Part shown: in pieces, positions 27,201 through 34,845 of the stretch
How positions within the stretch are numbered: position 1 is the stretch's first letter
Layout: the number at the start of each line of letters is the position of its first letter
Assembly: GCF_021601385.1 (NCBI RefSeq)
Contig: NZ_BQHO01000031.1
Coordinates: forward strand, 17,597-81,596
Length of the DNA: 64,000 nt
DNA from: Pseudomonas parasichuanensis
GTDB taxonomy: Bacteria > Pseudomonadota > Gammaproteobacteria > Pseudomonadales > Pseudomonadaceae
Direction of reading: 5' to 3'
Translations under genes and position numbers: made by a program
The notes under the pieces: model-generated
The model's input: only the letters and a program-made list of their open reading frames with translations
Databases searched by the model: none
Told to the model about the DNA's origin: nothing

Positions 27201-27659
27201 CAGCCGCTTGGCGGCGGCCCGGAGATCAACCTGCGCCTGCCGGCGCTGATCCCCGAGGACTACCTGCCGGATGTGCATGCGCGGCTGATCCTCTACAAAC
27301 GCATTGCGTCGGCGGCAGACGAGGAAGGCCTCAAGGACCTGCAGGTCGAGATGATCGACCGCTTCGGCCTGCTGCCCGAGCCCAGCAAGAACCTGATGCG
27401 CCTGACCCTGCTCAAGCTGCAGGCGGAAAAGCTCGGCATCAAGAAAGTCGATGCCGGCCCCAATGGCGGCAAGCTCGAGTTCGAGGCGCAAACCCCGGTC
27501 GACCCACTGACCCTGATCAAGCTGATCCAGGGCCAGCCCAAACGCTACAAGTTCGAAGGTGCAACCCAGTTCCGCTTCATGGTGCCGATGGAACGCCCCG
27601 AAGAACGCTTCAATACACTGGAGGCGCTGTTCGAGCGCCTGACCCCACAGCCAAACTAA
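24210..27659 (+). CDS. mfd: Transcription-repair coupling factor Mfd
   Basis: 1149 residues, almost the same length as E. coli Mfd (1148). GTG start with GGAG upstream. Order: UvrB-like N-terminal module (PFPDWETLPYDLFSPHQDII near residue 70), RNA polymerase-interacting domain (VHIDHGVGRYLGL near 485), helicase motifs GDVGFGKTEVAM at 630-641 and DEEHRFG at 731, TRCF motif (HQLRGRVGRSHHQAYAYLL near 907), and C-terminal autoinhibitory domain. It removes stalled RNA polymerase and recruits UvrA. The csiV-like gene follows after 9 bases. Confidence 0.97.
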   Translation: MSVLRLPKMSATAGKHTWGNLPGAALSLAVAEAASSAGRFTLLLTADSQAADRLEQELRFFAPDLPVLPFPDWETLPYDLFSPHQDIISQRIASLYRLPELDHGILVVPVTTALHRLAPTRFLLGSSLVLAVGQKIDVEQMRTRLEASGYRCVDTVYEHGEFAVRGALIDLFPMGSKQPYRIDLFDDEIETLRTFDPETQRSIDKVDSVRLLPAREFPMHKDEVTRFKARFRERFDVDFRRSAIFQDLTSGIIPAGIEYYLPLFFEETSTLFDYLPADTQVFSLPGVEQAAEHFWNDVRGRYEERRGDLSRPLLPPAELFMPVEDCFAKLKQWPRVVVSADDLEPGVGRERFPARALPNLAIEAKANQPLAALSNFLEQFPGRVLFTAESAGRREVLLELLERLKLRPQTVEGWADFITGSARLAITIAPLDDGLVLDDPAIALVAESPLFGQRVMQRRRRDKRGEAANDAVIKNLTELREGAPVVHIDHGVGRYLGLATLEIDSQAAEFLTLEYAEGAKLYVPVANLHLIARYTGSDDALAPLHRLGSEAWQKAKRKAAEQVRDVAAELLDIYARRAARKGYAFADPAADYATFSAGFPFEETPDQQNAIEAVREDMLAAKPMDRLVCGDVGFGKTEVAMRAAFIAVHSGRQVAVLVPTTLLAQQHYNSFRDRFADWPVTVEVMSRFKSAKEVSAAAADLAEGKIDILIGTHKLLQDDVRFKDLGLAIIDEEHRFGVRQKEQLKALRSEVDILTLTATPIPRTLNMAVSGMRDLSIIATPPARRLSVRTFVMEQNKSTVKEALLRELLRGGQVYYLHNDVKTIEKCAADLAELVPEARIGIGHGQMRERELEQVMSDFYHKRFNVLIASTIIETGIDVPSANTIVIERADKFGLAQLHQLRGRVGRSHHQAYAYLLTPPRQQISADAEKRLEAIANTQDLGAGFVLATNDLEIRGAGELLGDGQSGQIQAVGFTLYMEMLERAVKAIRKGNQPNLEQPLGGGPEINLRLPALIPEDYLPDVHARLILYKRIASAADEEGLKDLQVEMIDRFGLLPEPSKNLMRLTLLKLQAEKLGIKKVDAGPNGGKLEFEAQTPVDPLTLIKLIQGQPKRYKFEGATQFRFMVPMERPEERFNTLEALFERLTPQPN

Positions 27660-27668
27660 GGAAGCTCC

Positions 27669-28229
27669 ATGCGTGCCATTCGTTGCCTGACCCTGCTGCT
27701 GGCGTTGTTCGCCCCGGCCGCCTTCGCCGCAGGCCCCTATCAGGTGGAAATGGTGCTGGTGCGGCAGAACGCCGTGCCGGCCATTACCAGCCCGTTCGCC
27801 CCGGAAGACTGGAGCGCCGGCGCGCCGCGCCTGGAAAAAGCCGCCGAGCGCCCGACCGGCCTGGGTGACGAGATTACCCGCCTGCAGGCCACTGCCGACT
27901 ACACCGTGCTCTTGCACAAGGCCTGGCAACAGGAAGGCGAAACCGTCGCCCTGAGCGCCGGGGACGAACAGTTCGGCCACTTCCCCATCGAAGGCAACCT
28001 GAGCATCAAGGAAGATCGCTTCATCGCCGTCGACGCCAGCTTCTGGGTCAACCAGCTCGACAGCAATGGCAGCGTGCTGCAGAGCGAACAGCTCAAGCAG
28101 AGCAACAGCAACATGAAGGCTGGCCAACTGACCTTCCTCGACGGCGGCCACCTGGCCGTGCTGATCAAGGTCTCGCCTGCCGGCATGCGCAAGATACCGC
28201 TGCCGGACCCGGAGATGATGGAGCAGTGA
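27669..28229 (+). CDS. CsiV-like periplasmic protein
   Basis: 186 residues with a signal peptide (CLTLLLALFAPAAFAAGPYQ). The mature protein starts with YQVEMVLVRQN and has a PRLEKAAERPTGLGDEI region and a YTVLLHKAWQQ segment. This pattern is seen in CsiV-family proteins encoded directly downstream of mfd in gammaproteobacteria. In Vibrio, CsiV assists the peptidoglycan D-amino-acid/cephalosporin response; function in Pseudomonas is untested. The stop is followed one base later by the GTG of the SNF2 gene, so the three genes mfd-csiV-SNF2 form an operon. Confidence 0.75.
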   Translation: MRAIRCLTLLLALFAPAAFAAGPYQVEMVLVRQNAVPAITSPFAPEDWSAGAPRLEKAAERPTGLGDEITRLQATADYTVLLHKAWQQEGETVALSAGDEQFGHFPIEGNLSIKEDRFIAVDASFWVNQLDSNGSVLQSEQLKQSNSNMKAGQLTFLDGGHLAVLIKVSPAGMRKIPLPDPEMMEQ

Positions 28230-28230
28230 G

Positions 28231-31200
28231 GTGAGCGAGACCGATGCGCAGTTCCTCGTCCGTAATCACGACGGCTGGACGTTCGCGTTCGACCGCGGGG
28301 CGCTGCAGCGCGGCCTGAAGTATGCCGAAGAGGGCAGAAGCGAGATCGTCTCGATCCTGCACCTGACCATCCGCGCGCAATGCGATGGTTCTGCGGGCAG
28401 CGTCTATTACCAGCGGATCACGCTGGGCATGACCAAGGGCGGCCTGACGTGTGACGGCACCTGTTCATGCCCTGTCGGCAAAAACTGCAAACACTGCGCC
28501 GCTGCCCTGTTCACACTTGAGCGTGGCGCTGCCCCAGTCGAAGGTGAGCAACACTTCCCGGGCAGCAGCACGCCAGCCGCCGAGCACTCCCTGGACTTGC
28601 CGCCGGAGCTTGCGCACTGGGTGGAGGCACTCGAGGTGCCGGCAGCACCCGCCGCCGAGCCGGCCAAGCGCAAGGGCCCGTCACTCTATTACCTGGTCAG
28701 TGTCGATCACGGTCGGTGCAACCTCTGCGTGTTCAAGGGCACGCGCCAGGCGGACGGCAGCTTGAAGCTGACACGCCCCAGCTCGATGCCGGAGCTGATG
28801 TATTACACGCCGCGCTATGTAACCGACCAAGACCTGCGCGTGCTGCGCTTGATCGATGCCATGAACAAGGAGTACAGCCTGCCCAGTGCCCGCCTTGAAG
28901 GCAAGAAAGGCGCAGACCTCTACGAGTTCGCACTGGCAACCGGTCGACTTTTGTACAGCGAACAGCAGCCTCCGCTTGCAGCCGGCCCGGACCTGCATGC
29001 CGACTTCCGCTGGGTCAGGCTGGACAATGGCAGCTACCGCGGCGCCTGGCACCATGATGACAAGGCGCACTGGCTGGCATTGCCACTCGACCCGCTGTAC
29101 TACGTAGACCCACAAACGGGACAGACCGGCAAACTGCTGCATGATCTCGACCCGTTCATCGCCAGCCAGCTTGCCAGCGCCCCCACGGTCCCGGAACACC
29201 TGATCGTGCCGTTGAGCCACCGCCTGAACGCCTTGAATCGCCAGGTACCGACGCCCACGACGGTGCGCAGCGAGCAGATCGAGGACATCCAGCCCACGCC
29301 GCGGTTGACCCTCGGCAGCCTCGAATTCAGCGCCTACACACCGAAGACCGGGCGCATGCAACGGCAGATGCAGCACCGCGCCGCACTGTCGTTCGACTAC
29401 GATGGCCTGCGCACCAGTGGCACCGACAACAAGCCGCTGACCCGCCTGGTCGACAGCACCAGCCAGCGTATCCGCCGCCAGCCCCAGGCCGAGCAGGCGC
29501 TGCGCAATGTGTTGCGCGATGCCGGCTTCAAACCTGCCACCCGCCAGAGCAAAGCGCTGCCTGACAGCGCCGGCGAGATGTATCAGCTGGCCGATGACGA
29601 GGCCTGGCTGCGCTTTGCCCGCGAGGGCCTGCCGCGCCTGCGCGAGGCCGGCTGGGCAGTGGATGTGCACCGCGACTTCGCCTTCAACCTGCATGAAGTC
29701 GACGACTGGTACGCCACCATCGACGAGGCGCCGGGCCACGAATGGTTCGACCTGGAGCTGGGTATCGTGGTCGAGGGCCAGCGCCACAGCCTGCTGCCCA
29801 TCGTCCTGCAGTTGCTGCGCAGCAGCCCGGAGCTGCTGCGCGCCAGCGAGCTGGCACGGCGCAGCGACGACGAACACCTGTTGATCGACCTCAACCGCGC
29901 CCGCCACGACAGCCCTGCCCTGCGCGTCGCCCTGCCCTACGGGCGAATCAAGGCGGTGATGGGCACCCTCGGCGAGCTGTACCTGCACGAAGACGCCGTG
30001 GGCCCTAGCCTGCGCCTGGAGCGCGCCGACGCCGCGCGCCTGAACGACATCGAACACCTGCCGCTGCTGTGGGAAGGTGGCGCCCAGGTGCGCGACCTGG
30101 GCCGGCGCCTGCGCGATGCCCGCGACCTGCAGGTGCAAGCCCCCAAAGGCCTCAATGCGACCCTGCGCCCCTATCAACAGCAAGGCCTTAACTGGCTGCA
30201 AGCCCAACGCGAGATGGGCACCGGCGCCATCCTCGGCGACGACATGGGCCTGGGTAAAACCCTGCAGACGCTTGCCCACCTGCTGCTGGAGAAAGAAACG
30301 GGGCGCCTGACGCACCCGGCCCTGGCGGTGATGCCCACCAGCCTGGTGCCCAACTGGCTCGACGAAGCCAAGCGCTTCGCCCCCGAACTGCGCGTGCTGG
30401 CCCTGCACGGCCCAGGCCGCAACAAGCATTTCCCCGCACTAGGCGACTACGACCTGGTGCTGACCACCTACGCGCTGGTACCGCGCGACCTTGAGCACCT
30501 CAAGCCACAGCCCTGGCACCTGCTGGTACTGGACGAGGCGCAGAACATCAAGAGCAGCACCAGCAAGGCCGCCCAGGCCGTGCGCGAGTTGCAGGCCACC
30601 CAGCGGCTGTGCCTTACCGGCACGCCCATGGAGAACAACCTGGGTGAACTGTGGTCGTTGTTCCACTTCCTGATGCCCGGCTGGCTGGGCGACAGCAAGC
30701 GCTTTACCCAGGACTACCGCACCCCGATCGAACGCCACGGCGACACCGAGCGCATGGCCCACCTGGCCAGCCGCATCCGCCCGTTCCTGCTGCGCCGCAC
30801 CAAGGAACAAGTGGCCACCGAGCTGCCGGCCAAGACCGAGATGATCCACTGGGTCGAGCTCAGCGACGCCCAACGCGACACCTACGAGGCCGTGAGGGTG
30901 GCGATGGACAAGAAGGTCCGCGACGAGATCGCCCGCAACGGCGCGGCGCGCAGCCAGATCATCATCCTCGACGCCCTGCTCAAGCTGCGCCAGGTGTGCT
31001 GCGACCTGCGCCTGGTCCAGGGCACCGAAACCAAGGGCAGCTTCGCCGACAAAGGCAAGCTGGGCAGCCTGCTGGAGATGCTCGAGGAGTTGCTCAGCGA
31101 AGGCCGCAAGGTCCTGCTGTTCTCGCAGTTCACCTCGATGCTGGCGCTGATCGAGTTCGAACTGGAGAAACGCGGCATCCGCTACAGCCTGCTGACCGGC

Positions 31201-31578
31201 GACACCCGTGATCGCCGCGCCCCGGTGCAGCAGTTCCAGAACGGTGACAGCGAGGTGTTCCTGATCAGCCTCAAGGCCGGCGGCACCGGCCTGAACCTGA
31301 CCGCCGCCGACACCGTGATCCACTACGACCCGTGGTGGAACCCGGCCAGCGAAAACCAGGCCACCGACCGCGCCTATCGCATCGGCCAGGACAAACCGGT
31401 GTTCGTGTTCAAGCTGATTACCCGGGGCACGGTGGAGGAGAAGATCCAGCAGCTGCAGCAGGAGAAGGCAGCGCTGGCGGCCGGGCTGCTCGATGGCGGG
31501 CAGGCTGGGCAGTGGCGGCTGGGGGATGAGGAGATTGACGCGTTGTTTGCGCCGTTGCCGGGTAAGCGCGGCCGTTAA
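28231..31578 (+). CDS. SWIM-domain SNF2/RapA-type helicase
   Basis: 1115 residues. An N-terminal SWIM zinc finger (C78-x-C80-x5-C86-x-H88 in CSCPVGKNCKHC) precedes a ~550-residue uncharacterised region. The SNF2 ATPase begins near residue 650: motif I GDDMGLGKTLQTL, motif II LLVLDEAQNIKSS (DEAQ box), and C-terminal motifs SQFTSMLALIEFE and TVIHYDPWWNPASENQATDRAYRIGQ. The arrangement is the bacterial SWIM-SNF2 family, whose role is not settled (nucleic-acid translocase, sometimes linked to transcription or defence). GTG start one base after the csiV-like stop. No partner defence genes adjoin it. Confidence 0.88.
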   Translation: MSETDAQFLVRNHDGWTFAFDRGALQRGLKYAEEGRSEIVSILHLTIRAQCDGSAGSVYYQRITLGMTKGGLTCDGTCSCPVGKNCKHCAAALFTLERGAAPVEGEQHFPGSSTPAAEHSLDLPPELAHWVEALEVPAAPAAEPAKRKGPSLYYLVSVDHGRCNLCVFKGTRQADGSLKLTRPSSMPELMYYTPRYVTDQDLRVLRLIDAMNKEYSLPSARLEGKKGADLYEFALATGRLLYSEQQPPLAAGPDLHADFRWVRLDNGSYRGAWHHDDKAHWLALPLDPLYYVDPQTGQTGKLLHDLDPFIASQLASAPTVPEHLIVPLSHRLNALNRQVPTPTTVRSEQIEDIQPTPRLTLGSLEFSAYTPKTGRMQRQMQHRAALSFDYDGLRTSGTDNKPLTRLVDSTSQRIRRQPQAEQALRNVLRDAGFKPATRQSKALPDSAGEMYQLADDEAWLRFAREGLPRLREAGWAVDVHRDFAFNLHEVDDWYATIDEAPGHEWFDLELGIVVEGQRHSLLPIVLQLLRSSPELLRASELARRSDDEHLLIDLNRARHDSPALRVALPYGRIKAVMGTLGELYLHEDAVGPSLRLERADAARLNDIEHLPLLWEGGAQVRDLGRRLRDARDLQVQAPKGLNATLRPYQQQGLNWLQAQREMGTGAILGDDMGLGKTLQTLAHLLLEKETGRLTHPALAVMPTSLVPNWLDEAKRFAPELRVLALHGPGRNKHFPALGDYDLVLTTYALVPRDLEHLKPQPWHLLVLDEAQNIKSSTSKAAQAVRELQATQRLCLTGTPMENNLGELWSLFHFLMPGWLGDSKRFTQDYRTPIERHGDTERMAHLASRIRPFLLRRTKEQVATELPAKTEMIHWVELSDAQRDTYEAVRVAMDKKVRDEIARNGAARSQIIILDALLKLRQVCCDLRLVQGTETKGSFADKGKLGSLLEMLEELLSEGRKVLLFSQFTSMLALIEFELEKRGIRYSLLTGDTRDRRAPVQQFQNGDSEVFLISLKAGGTGLNLTAADTVIHYDPWWNPASENQATDRAYRIGQDKPVFVFKLITRGTVEEKIQQLQQEKAALAAGLLDGGQAGQWRLGDEEIDALFAPLPGKRGR

Positions 31579-31596
31579 GCCAGGTTCTTCCTGTAC

Positions 31597-31708
31597 CGGC
31601 CTCTTCGCGGGCAAGCCCGCTCCCACAGGGGCAGTGCCAGGCTCAAGGGCCGCACGAATTCTGTGGGAGCGGCGGTTCGCCGCTGCGTTTTACCCGCGAA
31701 GAGGCCGG
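31597..31708. repeat. REP pair with insert in one arm
   Basis: The left arm is CCGGCCTCTTCGCGGGCAAG with CCCGCTCCCACAGG. The right arm is CTGTGGGAGCGGCGGTTCGC followed by CGCTGCG, then TTTTACCCGCGAAGAGGCC. The right element carries extra bases relative to the usual unit. It lies between convergent SNF2 and nagZ ends. Confidence 0.85.
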
Positions 31709-31713
31709 CGAGG

Positions 31714-32724
31714 TCAATCGACCAGCTGTGCTTCTTTCAACGCACCCAGCGCCTCCAGCCAACGCGGCTGCTGGCGGTAATCGGTACGCGCGAAGCCCTG
31801 CCCACGCATGCGCGCAATGCGCGGCGACGGCTTGACCTTCAGCCGCTGCGCCGCGCTCAGGGCCAGCTCCGCCGCAGCCCGGTCATTGCACACCAGGCCC
31901 ATATCGCAACCGGCGCTCAAAGCGGCTTCGATACGGTTGGCGGCATCGCCCACTACGTGCGCGCCAGCCATCGACAGGTCATCGCTGAAGATCACCCCAT
32001 CGAAGCCCAGTTCGCCACGCAGGATGTCCTGCAACCAGCGGCGCGAGAAGCCAGCCGGCTGGTTGTCGACCTGCGGGTAGATGACGTGGGCCGGCATCAC
32101 AGCCGCCAACTGGCCGCTGAGGCGACTGAACGGCACCAGGTCGGCGGCGCGCAGTTGCTCCAGGTTGCGCTCATCAACCGGGATGGCCACATGGGAGTCG
32201 GCCTCGGCCCAGCCGTGCCCGGGGAAGTGCTTGCCACAAGCGGCCATGCCAGCGGCATTCATGCCACGGATAAACGCCCCGGCCAATTGCGTGGCACGCT
32301 CGGGGTTACCCTCGAAGGCCCGGCTGCCCACCACCGCGCTGCGCTGGTGGTCGAGGTCGAGCACCGGCGCGAAGCTCAGGTCCAGGCCAACCGCCAGCAC
32401 TTCGGTCGCCATCAGCCAGCCGCATTGCTCGGCCAGGTACTCGGCGTTTTCGTTGTCGGCGATCGCCCGCATCGCCGGCAGGCGCACGAAGCCTTGGCGC
32501 AGGCGTTGCACCCGGCCACCTTCCTGATCAACCGCAAGGATGAGCTCGGGACGGATGGCACGAATCGACGCGCACAGCTCGCGCACCTGGCGCGGGCTGT
32601 CGATATTGCGGGCAAAGATGATCAGGCCGGCCACTTCGGGCTGGCGCAACAGATGGCGGTCCTCGGCGGTCAGCCATTTGCCGGCGATATCTACCATCAG
32701 AGAGCCTTGCAGGCTGGCGGTCAT
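31714..32724 (-). CDS. nagZ: Beta-N-acetylhexosaminidase NagZ
   Basis: 336 residues, cytoplasmic GH3 enzyme that removes GlcNAc from anhydro-muropeptides during peptidoglycan recycling. The KHFPGHGWAEADSHVAIP motif (Lys165-His166, catalytic His178) and FDGVIFSDDLSM (nucleophile Asp248) match NagZ. AVDQEGGRVQRL is the substrate-binding loop. Its product controls AmpR/AmpC beta-lactamase induction in pseudomonads. The next gene upstream is an L,D-transpeptidase, so the pair forms a cell-wall unit. Confidence 0.95.
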   Translation of the reverse strand: MTASLQGSLMVDIAGKWLTAEDRHLLRQPEVAGLIIFARNIDSPRQVRELCASIRAIRPELILAVDQEGGRVQRLRQGFVRLPAMRAIADNENAEYLAEQCGWLMATEVLAVGLDLSFAPVLDLDHQRSAVVGSRAFEGNPERATQLAGAFIRGMNAAGMAACGKHFPGHGWAEADSHVAIPVDERNLEQLRAADLVPFSRLSGQLAAVMPAHVIYPQVDNQPAGFSRRWLQDILRGELGFDGVIFSDDLSMAGAHVVGDAANRIEAALSAGCDMGLVCNDRAAAELALSAAQRLKVKPSPRIARMRGQGFARTDYRQQPRWLEALGALKEAQLVD

Positions 32725-32734
32725 AGCGAGTCCT

Positions 32735-33259
32735 TCATTGAAGATTCAGGGAAGCCCAGTGCGGGCAAGCGGCCTCGTCTATCCGTACCGGGCAATGGGC
32801 GGGTACGCGATCGAACAAGGCAAGCAAATCGTCGTTGCGCAGCCGTACACAGCCATGGGACAGCGCAGTGCCCATAGGTTCAGTGTCGGGCGTGCCATGC
32901 AGATAGATATAGCGCTGGAAGGTATCGACCGGACCCAGCCGGTTGTATCCCGGCTCGCAACCGCTGAGCCAGAGGATGCGCGTGAGGATCCAGTCACGCT
33001 CGGGAAACTGGGCGTGTAGCGCTGGCGACCATACCTCACCCGTCCAGCGCCGACTGCTGAGCACCGCGCCCCGCGGCAAGCCGCCACCAATCTTCGCGCG
33101 CACCTGGTGCAGGCCACGCGGTGTGCAGCCAGAACCTTTGCGCTCACCCGCGCCATTGAGCGCCGTGGAGACCGACAGGCGCACCAGCAGCACGCCATGG
33201 GCGAAGCCATAGAGGCATTGATCGGCGAGGGAAACATGCAGGAAATCGAGGTCGGGCAT
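32735..33259 (-). CDS. L,D-transpeptidase-like (YkuD) protein without signal peptide
   Basis: 174 residues. The YkuD catalytic motif is complete: His121 (YLHGTPDTEP) and His135-Cys137 (ALSHGCVRLRN). No signal peptide or TM segment is visible from the only plausible start (MPDLDFLHVSLADQCLY). The usual periplasmic location of Ldt enzymes is therefore not evident. It is just upstream of nagZ (10 bases between stop and nagZ start), suggesting co-expression. Proteins of this form are common in Pseudomonas and often labelled ErfK/YbiS-like. Confidence 0.85.
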   Translation of the reverse strand: MPDLDFLHVSLADQCLYGFAHGVLLVRLSVSTALNGAGERKGSGCTPRGLHQVRAKIGGGLPRGAVLSSRRWTGEVWSPALHAQFPERDWILTRILWLSGCEPGYNRLGPVDTFQRYIYLHGTPDTEPMGTALSHGCVRLRNDDLLALFDRVPAHCPVRIDEAACPHWASLNLQ

Positions 33260-33299
33260 GGCGCTAGCTTATCTGAAGCGCCCTGCTCCGCCCAGTGCG

Positions 33300-34004
33300 T
33301 CAGGCCTTGGCCGGGGCGCTGGCCTTGCTGCGCGGGCGCAACTGTGCGCCAGCCAAGGCCTCGTCGGTTACACCGGTGTCTGCACGCATGCCAGCCGCGA
33401 GGAAAGGCACCATCAGGCGCATCACCTGCTCGATCGAGGTATTGATGCCGAAGTCGGTCTCGGCGATGGCGCGCAGGGCCTTGATCCCGGACATGCTGAA
33501 CGCCGCGGCACCCAGCATGAAATGCACCCGCCAGAACAGCTCAAGCGGCGGAATGCGAGGGGCGGCCTCGTTGACCAGCAGCATGTAGCGGCGAAACACC
33601 TTGCCGTACATGTCTTCCAGGTAACGGCGCAGGTGGCCCTGGCTCTGGCTGAAAGCCAGGCCCAGCAGGCGCATGAAGATAGACAGGTCGTTGTTGCTGC
33701 GCGGCTGTACCGCCAGGGCCTGCTCGACCAGCATTTCCAGCAGCTCTTCAAGCGAGGCCTTCTGCTCGGGGCGCACCTGACGGCGCTCAAGTTCACGCTC
33801 GAGGCTGGCGCAGAACGGCCCGAGGAAACGCGAGAAAACCGCCTGGATCAGGGCCTTCTTCGAACCGAAGTGATAGTTCACCGCCGCCAGGTTGACCCCG
33901 GCCTTGCTGGTGATCAGCCGCAATGAGGTTTCCGCGAACCCGCGCTCCGCGAACAGCTGTTCCGCCGCATCGAGGATGCGTTCAACGGTTTCCGATTGGG
34001 CCAT
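33300..34004 (-). CDS. psrA: TetR-family fatty-acid-sensing regulator PsrA
   Basis: 234 residues from MAQSETVERILDAAEQLFAE, with GGAG 7 bases before the ATG. A longer frame upstream would run through the operator. The N-terminal helix-turn-helix is complete (TSLRLITSKAGVNLAAVNYHFGSK), and the C-terminal ligand domain is typical of the FadR/PsrA branch. PsrA represses its own gene and fadBA and activates rpoS; long-chain acyl compounds release it. The double palindrome upstream fits autoregulation, and fadBA is in this same window. Confidence 0.9.
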   Translation of the reverse strand: MAQSETVERILDAAEQLFAERGFAETSLRLITSKAGVNLAAVNYHFGSKKALIQAVFSRFLGPFCASLERELERRQVRPEQKASLEELLEMLVEQALAVQPRSNNDLSIFMRLLGLAFSQSQGHLRRYLEDMYGKVFRRYMLLVNEAAPRIPPLELFWRVHFMLGAAAFSMSGIKALRAIAETDFGINTSIEQVMRLMVPFLAAGMRADTGVTDEALAGAQLRPRSKASAPAKA

Positions 34005-34019
34005 GACTACTCCGCCTGA

Positions 34020-34046
34020 CAAACAGTTGTTTGAAACATACGTTTC
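34020..34046. promoter_or_regulatory. Double PsrA operator between psrA and lexA
   Basis: Two palindromes share one base: CAAACAGTTGTTTG (34020-34033) and GAAACATACGTTTC (34033-34046). Both fit the PsrA motif G/CAAAC(N2-4)GTTTG/C and begin 16 bases before the psrA ATG. Co-operative or overlapping repressor binding is inferred. Confidence 0.85.
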
Positions 34047-34145
34047 AGGCCTGCTGATGTCAAGGCTCGGTGACTGGGCAGTCGCCATTTAAAAGCGCCA
34101 AGCCACAAGCCGCAAGCGCCAAGTTGCGCGGGGCTTTTGATCTTT

Positions 34146-34168
34146 CTTGCAGCTTGCAGCTTGCAGCT
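34146..34168. repeat. Tandem CTTGCAG heptamer (3 copies)
   Basis: Three copies of CTTGCAG lie directly before the lexA -35 region. The last copy supplies the TTGCAG hexamer. Confidence 0.8.
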
Positions 34169-34188
34169 CACAACCCACTGTATATAAT
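34161..34188 (+). promoter_or_regulatory. lexA promoter
   Basis: TTGCAG, 16-base spacer, TATAAT. The -10 lies inside the first LexA box, so LexA binding would block the promoter. Confidence 0.65.
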
Positions 34189-34193
34189 CCCAG
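34178..34193. promoter_or_regulatory. LexA box 1
   Basis: CTGTATATAATCCCAG matches CTG-N10-CAG with an AT-rich centre, 30 bases before the lexA ATG and covering its -10. Confidence 0.88.
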
Positions 34194-34196
34194 TCA

Positions 34197-34212
34197 CTGT
34201 ATAAAAAGACAG
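34197..34212. promoter_or_regulatory. LexA box 2
   Basis: CTGTATAAAAAGACAG is a second CTG-N10-CAG box, 3 bases after box 1 and 11 bases before the lexA start codon. Confidence 0.88.
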
Positions 34213-34223
34213 AGCCCTCGCCC

Positions 34224-34832
34224 ATGCTGAAACTGACGCCACGCCAAGCCGAGATCCTGGCTTTCATCAAACGTTGCCTCGAAGACAACGGCTTCCCCCC
34301 AACCCGCGCCGAAATCGCTCAGGAGCTGGGCTTCAAGTCGCCCAACGCGGCCGAGGAACACCTCAAGGCCCTGGCGCGCAAGGGTGCCATCGAGATGACC
34401 CCTGGCGCCTCACGCGGCATCCGCATCCCCGGCCTGGAAGCCAAGGTCGAAGAGCACGGCCTGCCAATCATTGGCCGGGTCGCCGCAGGCGCGCCGATCC
34501 TCGCCGAACAGCACATCGAAGACTCCTGCAACATCAACCCGGCGTTCTTCCACCCCCGTGCCGACTACCTGCTGCGTGTGCACGGCATGAGCATGAAGGA
34601 CATCGGCATTTTGGACGGCGACCTGCTCGCCGTGCACACCACCCGCGAGGCCCGCAATGGCCAGGTGGTGGTGGCGCGCATCGGTGACGAAGTGACCGTC
34701 AAACGCTTCCAGCGTGAAGGCAGCAAGGTCTGGCTGATCGCTGAAAACCCGGAATTCGCCCCTATCGAAGTCGACCTGAAAGAACAGGAGCTGGTGATTG
34801 AGGGCTTGAGCGTCGGCGTCCTGCGCCGCTGA
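34224..34832 (+). CDS. lexA: SOS repressor LexA
   Basis: 202 residues ([20 protein letters not shown]). DNA-binding winged helix at 1-70, auto-cleavage at Ala88-Gly89 (RVAAGAPIL), catalytic Ser123 (GMSMKD) and Lys160 (VTVKRF). It represses its own operon through the two boxes upstream; RecA filaments trigger cleavage. The sulA gene follows after 13 bases and is transcribed with it. This matches the lexA1-sulA arrangement of P. putida-type bacteria. Confidence 0.97.
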   Translation: MLKLTPRQAEILAFIKRCLEDNGFPPTRAEIAQELGFKSPNAAEEHLKALARKGAIEMTPGASRGIRIPGLEAKVEEHGLPIIGRVAAGAPILAEQHIEDSCNINPAFFHPRADYLLRVHGMSMKDIGILDGDLLAVHTTREARNGQVVVARIGDEVTVKRFQREGSKVWLIAENPEFAPIEVDLKEQELVIEGLSVGVLRR

Positions 34833-34845
34833 TCGAGGAGGCCTC

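Noticed and set aside
24225-28151. A 1308-codon open frame antisense to mfd
   Set aside because: Shadow of strong GC codon bias on the opposite strand; mfd motifs are clear and the antisense translation has no family features. Similar shadows cover topA (36289-38955), the SNF2 gene (28681-30429) and fadBA.
34146-34168. Tandem heptamer as a possible CRISPR array
   Set aside because: Three 7-base units without spacers; no cas genes. No CRISPR array is seen in the window.
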